From Fen-1254 sp963769605 (GTDB lineage: Bacteria > Bacteroidota > Ignavibacteria > UBA10030): DNA of 64,000 nucleotides. Shown here one piece after another: positions 61,912 through 64,000 of this stretch (the stretch's first letter is position 1; each line of letters starts with the position of its first letter). Below the pieces are notes generated by a model. It did not search any database. It was given only the letters and a program-made list of their open reading frames with translations, and was not told where the DNA came from. Location: positions 186,001-250,000 of the forward strand of contig CAVYML010000001.1 of the NCBI GenBank assembly GCA_963769605.1, read 5' to 3'. A program made the translations under genes and the position numbers.

Positions 61912-62492
61912 GATCGGAACGCCGTTTAAAAAAACTGGAACACGTCTTGCGTCATCGCCGGCCCGATTTGACGGTTGTGATGGAAAATATTCACGATCCG
62001 CACAATGTCAGCGCCGTTTACCGGACATGCGATGCTGCAGGCGTGATGGGCATTCAATTAATTTACAACAGCACGAAGTTTCCTCGAATCGGGAAAAAAA
62101 GTTCTGCAAGCGCGAATAAATGGGTTGAACGCAGGGAATTTCGCGATGTGCAAACATGTTATGAGAAGCTTCATGAAGAAGGATTTGTCGTTTATGCCAC
62201 GCATTGTGCGGAGAATGCAGTATCCCTCTATGAAGCCGACTTAACAAAGAAAGTCGCTATCGTTATCGGCAACGAACATGCCGGCGTTTCAGAAGAAGCA
62301 GCGCATCGCGCAGACGCTCTTCTTCATATTCCGATGTTCGGCATGATTCAGAGCTTAAATGTCTCCGTTGCTACTGCCGTAATTTTATTTGAAGCCGTGC
62401 GACAGCGCCTTGCAGCAGGATCTACGGATCAGGTAAAATTTCCGGAAGAGGAACTGCAAAGATTGCTGAAAGAGTGGGCGTTAAAAAGGTAA
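61908..62492 (+). CDS. trmH: TrmH-type tRNA (guanosine-2'-O)-methyltransferase
   Basis: The start at 61908 overlaps the EamA stop (ATGA); a longer frame to 61731 lies inside the transporter gene. The 194-residue SPOUT protein has TVVMENIHDPHNVSAVYRTCDAAGV (motif 1 with Asn/Arg), VAIVIGNEHAGVSEEA (motif 2) and IPMFGMIQSLNVSVATAVILFEA (motif 3), the trefoil-knot SAM site. TrmH methylates G18 of tRNA at the 2'-O. It lacks an N-terminal RNA-binding extension, as TrmH does. Confidence 0.9.
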   Translation: MRSERRLKKLEHVLRHRRPDLTVVMENIHDPHNVSAVYRTCDAAGVMGIQLIYNSTKFPRIGKKSSASANKWVERREFRDVQTCYEKLHEEGFVVYATHCAENAVSLYEADLTKKVAIVIGNEHAGVSEEAAHRADALLHIPMFGMIQSLNVSVATAVILFEAVRQRLAAGSTDQVKFPEEELQRLLKEWALKR

Positions 62493-62535
62493 ATGGTCAA
62501 AAAAGTTCTTAGTGCGTAGTTCGTCGTGCTGAAGT

Positions 62536-62584
62536 AAAAAGAACCAAGAACCAAGAACCAAGAACCAAGAACTAAGAACTAAAA
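62536..62584. repeat. Heptamer tandem repeat AAGAACC/AAGAACT
   Basis: Six nearly perfect copies of a 7-bp unit, CAAGAAC / TAAGAAC, between trmH (forward) and the deaminase gene (reverse). The same heptamer occurs at 1-35, 752-787 and 10680-10735. Confidence 0.75.
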
Positions 62585-62586
62585 TT

Positions 62587-63018
62587 TCACTTCCCGATAT
62601 CTTCCTTCCACAGCTCAGGGTTCTTTGCAATGAATTCTTCCATCAGTTCTATGCATTCGGGTAAATCCAATTCCTCTATGCTGATCCAATGGTCTTTCAT
62701 GAAATCCGGACATCCTTTGAATGTCCTCGAATCTCCGACAATAATTTTATCGACGCCGAATTGAACCAATGCTCCGCCGCAGAGGTAGCACGGCATCAGT
62801 GTAGTGTACATTGTTGTTCCCTCGTATGAACCGATACGGCCTGCGCTGCGGAGACATTCGATTTCCGCATGTGCGAGCGGATCGTTATTTTGTACGCGCC
62901 GGTTACGTCCGCGGCTGATGATTTTACCATCGCGAACCAATACTGCTCCGACGGGAATGCCTCCTTCTGCCGATCCGCGCCGAGCCTCTTCGAGAGCGGC
63001 TTGCATAAACTCATCCAT
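62587..63018 (-). CDS. Cytosine deaminase-like nucleobase deaminase (CDA fold)
   Basis: The 143-residue protein has the zinc motif HAEIECLRSAG (residues ~50-60) and PCYLCGGALVQFGV (~76-89). The sequence SYEGTTMYTTLMPC and the C-terminal helix (DLPECIELMEEFIAKNPELWKEDIG) resemble yeast-type cytosine deaminase (Fcy1) more than tRNA adenosine deaminase TadA. Fcy1 converts cytosine to uracil. The fold is certain, the substrate less so. The start (MDEFMQAALEEARRG) is typical. It lies alone on the reverse strand. Confidence 0.85.
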   Translation of the reverse strand: MDEFMQAALEEARRGSAEGGIPVGAVLVRDGKIISRGRNRRVQNNDPLAHAEIECLRSAGRIGSYEGTTMYTTLMPCYLCGGALVQFGVDKIIVGDSRTFKGCPDFMKDHWISIEELDLPECIELMEEFIAKNPELWKEDIGK

Positions 63019-63257
63019 AAAATCCTCATTTCTGCCATCTTCGAAATAAGAAAAGAAGAACTCAAAAGCAAGAGACGTGGACGAGAACTCATACGCCGAA
63101 AAGGGAAGCTGATCATTCCTTTCAGAATGAAATATGAATTTCCGTAAAACCGGCTTTTCATTCGCTTTTCAAGGTGTACGATGTTCAATTTGCACTTGAA
63201 TTTTTGATCCTTATGCTCTATCCTGTAAGGAATATATATGTCTTTTAAAGAGATGCT

Positions 63258-64000
63258 ATGACACGAACACAAACATTTATCGTTTTTTTTTCCATCGTAC
63301 TGCTCCTTTACGGGTTGCTGAATACATACGTTTTTCTGCGCGGACTGCATGCAATTCCGCAAACATCGCAGTGGCGGATGTGGTTTACCGTGGTTTTTTG
63401 GTGTATTGCCTCGATGTATCTTGCAGCACGGCTGCTTGAAAAATTTCTGCCCGTGACGGTCGATACGTTTTTAATTTGGGGAGGATCGATCTGGCTCGGA
63501 ACTATGGCGTATTTGATTGTCATACTTCTGAGCATCGATATCCTTCGCCTCTTGAACGCTCTTGTTCCGTTTTTCCCATCGTGGCTTACGGGCAATATAT
63601 CGAAAGCAAAACAAATAACAGCTCTCATTGTCGCCGGCATTACGACTCTCGCTGTCATAGCATCGTGCTTGAATGCAAGCTCACCCAGGGTTCAAAGGCT
63701 CGATCTTACGATTCGGAAAAATTCTCACTTGCATTCGCTCCATATCGCCATGGCATCCGATATTCATCTTGGAACTGTTATCAGCAACAGCCACCTGAAA
63801 AAAATTGTGGATGCGATCAATTCCCTGAACCCGGATATTGTCTTGCTGCCGGGAGATATCGTTGATGAAGATATCGCACCGGTGATACGCCAGAATCTGG
63901 GTGAACAATTGAAACAAATTCATTCGAAATACGGTACGTATGCAGTCACAGGCAATCATGAGTATATCGGCGGAGTGGAGGCGGCCTGTTCCTATTTGAC
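63258..64000 (+). CDS. Membrane-anchored metallophosphoesterase (partial, runs off the window)
   Basis: ATG at 63258 follows AAAGAG. The visible 247 residues hold four N-terminal membrane helices (residues ~5-150) and the start of a calcineurin-type phosphoesterase: ASDIHLGTVIS (D-x-H, near residue 168), LPGDIVDEDI (GD-x-x-D, near 197) and VTGNHEY (GNHE, near 230), three of the metal-binding blocks. The family includes YkuE-like enzymes with a TM region that hydrolyse phosphodiesters of lipids or nucleotides in the envelope. The last metal-binding motifs lie past the end of the window. Confidence 0.88.
   Translation, partial: MTRTQTFIVFFSIVLLLYGLLNTYVFLRGLHAIPQTSQWRMWFTVVFWCIASMYLAARLLEKFLPVTVDTFLIWGGSIWLGTMAYLIVILLSIDILRLLNALVPFFPSWLTGNISKAKQITALIVAGITTLAVIASCLNASSPRVQRLDLTIRKNSHLHSLHIAMASDIHLGTVISNSHLKKIVDAINSLNPDIVLLPGDIVDEDIAPVIRQNLGEQLKQIHSKYGTYAVTGNHEYIGGVEAACSYL

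Overview
The window most likely comes from the Bacteroidota/Chlorobiota/Ignavibacteriota group, with an Ignavibacteria-like bacterium the best guess. Reasons: a secreted protein ends in a type IX secretion sorting domain with the YPNPFNPTT signature; there is a TonB-dependent receptor with a carboxypeptidase-like N-terminal domain; many genes lack a clear Shine-Dalgarno site; and NfnAB, DUF2911 and PIG-L/SSS genes are present. The assignment is inference from gene families. There are no rRNA genes, CRISPR arrays or phage structural genes.

1-6.6 kb is the end of an integrative element. It carries a Pol X-like nucleotidyltransferase, a membrane hydrolase fused to a hairpin/barrel region, a short RadA-like ATPase, a membrane-anchored AAA ATPase, two small proteins and a large serine recombinase. 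The last five or six genes are linked by start/stop overlaps. The recombinase reading frame runs antisense through tRNA-Glu(TTC), so the tRNA 3' end is the likely attachment site and element boundary.

6.5-8.4 kb is a tRNA-centred region: tRNA-Glu, a four-helix-bundle (S23/IVP-like) gene flanked by inverted AT-rich repeats, tRNA-His(GTG), and in the tRNA-His 5' leader six tandem copies of a ~133-bp unit plus one diverged copy. Each unit holds two hairpins and a copy of the tRNA-His 5' end. The stems show compensatory changes and the two loops share a 12-nt motif. I regard this as the most unusual structure in the window.

8.4-19.6 kb: nfnAB (electron-bifurcating transhydrogenase), a Dabb protein, then a TetR-TolC-adaptor-RND efflux operon. 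An IS1634-family element has inserted just after the RND gene with a 103-bp target duplication and moved the operon terminator 1.75 kb away.

19.6-28.4 kb: a TonB-like protein with a long cytoplasmic repeat region and, upstream in the same direction, a 901-residue cytoplasmic protein with eleven copies of the same repeat; tRNA-Pro(TGG); a glycosyltransferase-like membrane protein; a MITE-like palindrome; prfC.

28.4-43 kb: a LytS/LytTR two-component pair (kinase frameshifted), nitroreductase, the T9SS protein, a TonB_C-PPIase pseudogene, a beta-lactamase-fold lipoprotein, DUF2911, a PIG-L deacetylase/small membrane protein/SSS symporter operon, and a CE15-like esterase.

43-64 kb: TonB receptor, two EamA transporters, MFS and POT transporters, ABC exporter, LolA-like protein, a frameshifted MntH-UspA fusion, amidase, a compact oxidised-guanine repair operon (Nudix, MutY, Ogg2-like), tryptophanase, TrmH, a cytosine-deaminase-like enzyme and a truncated metallophosphoesterase. 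Several intergenic spaces carry short degenerate tandem repeats (heptamer AAGAACY, nonamer-like CAGTTTACA, GAATTAAGA, GCAGCACTGCA) that recur in both the element and the chromosome.
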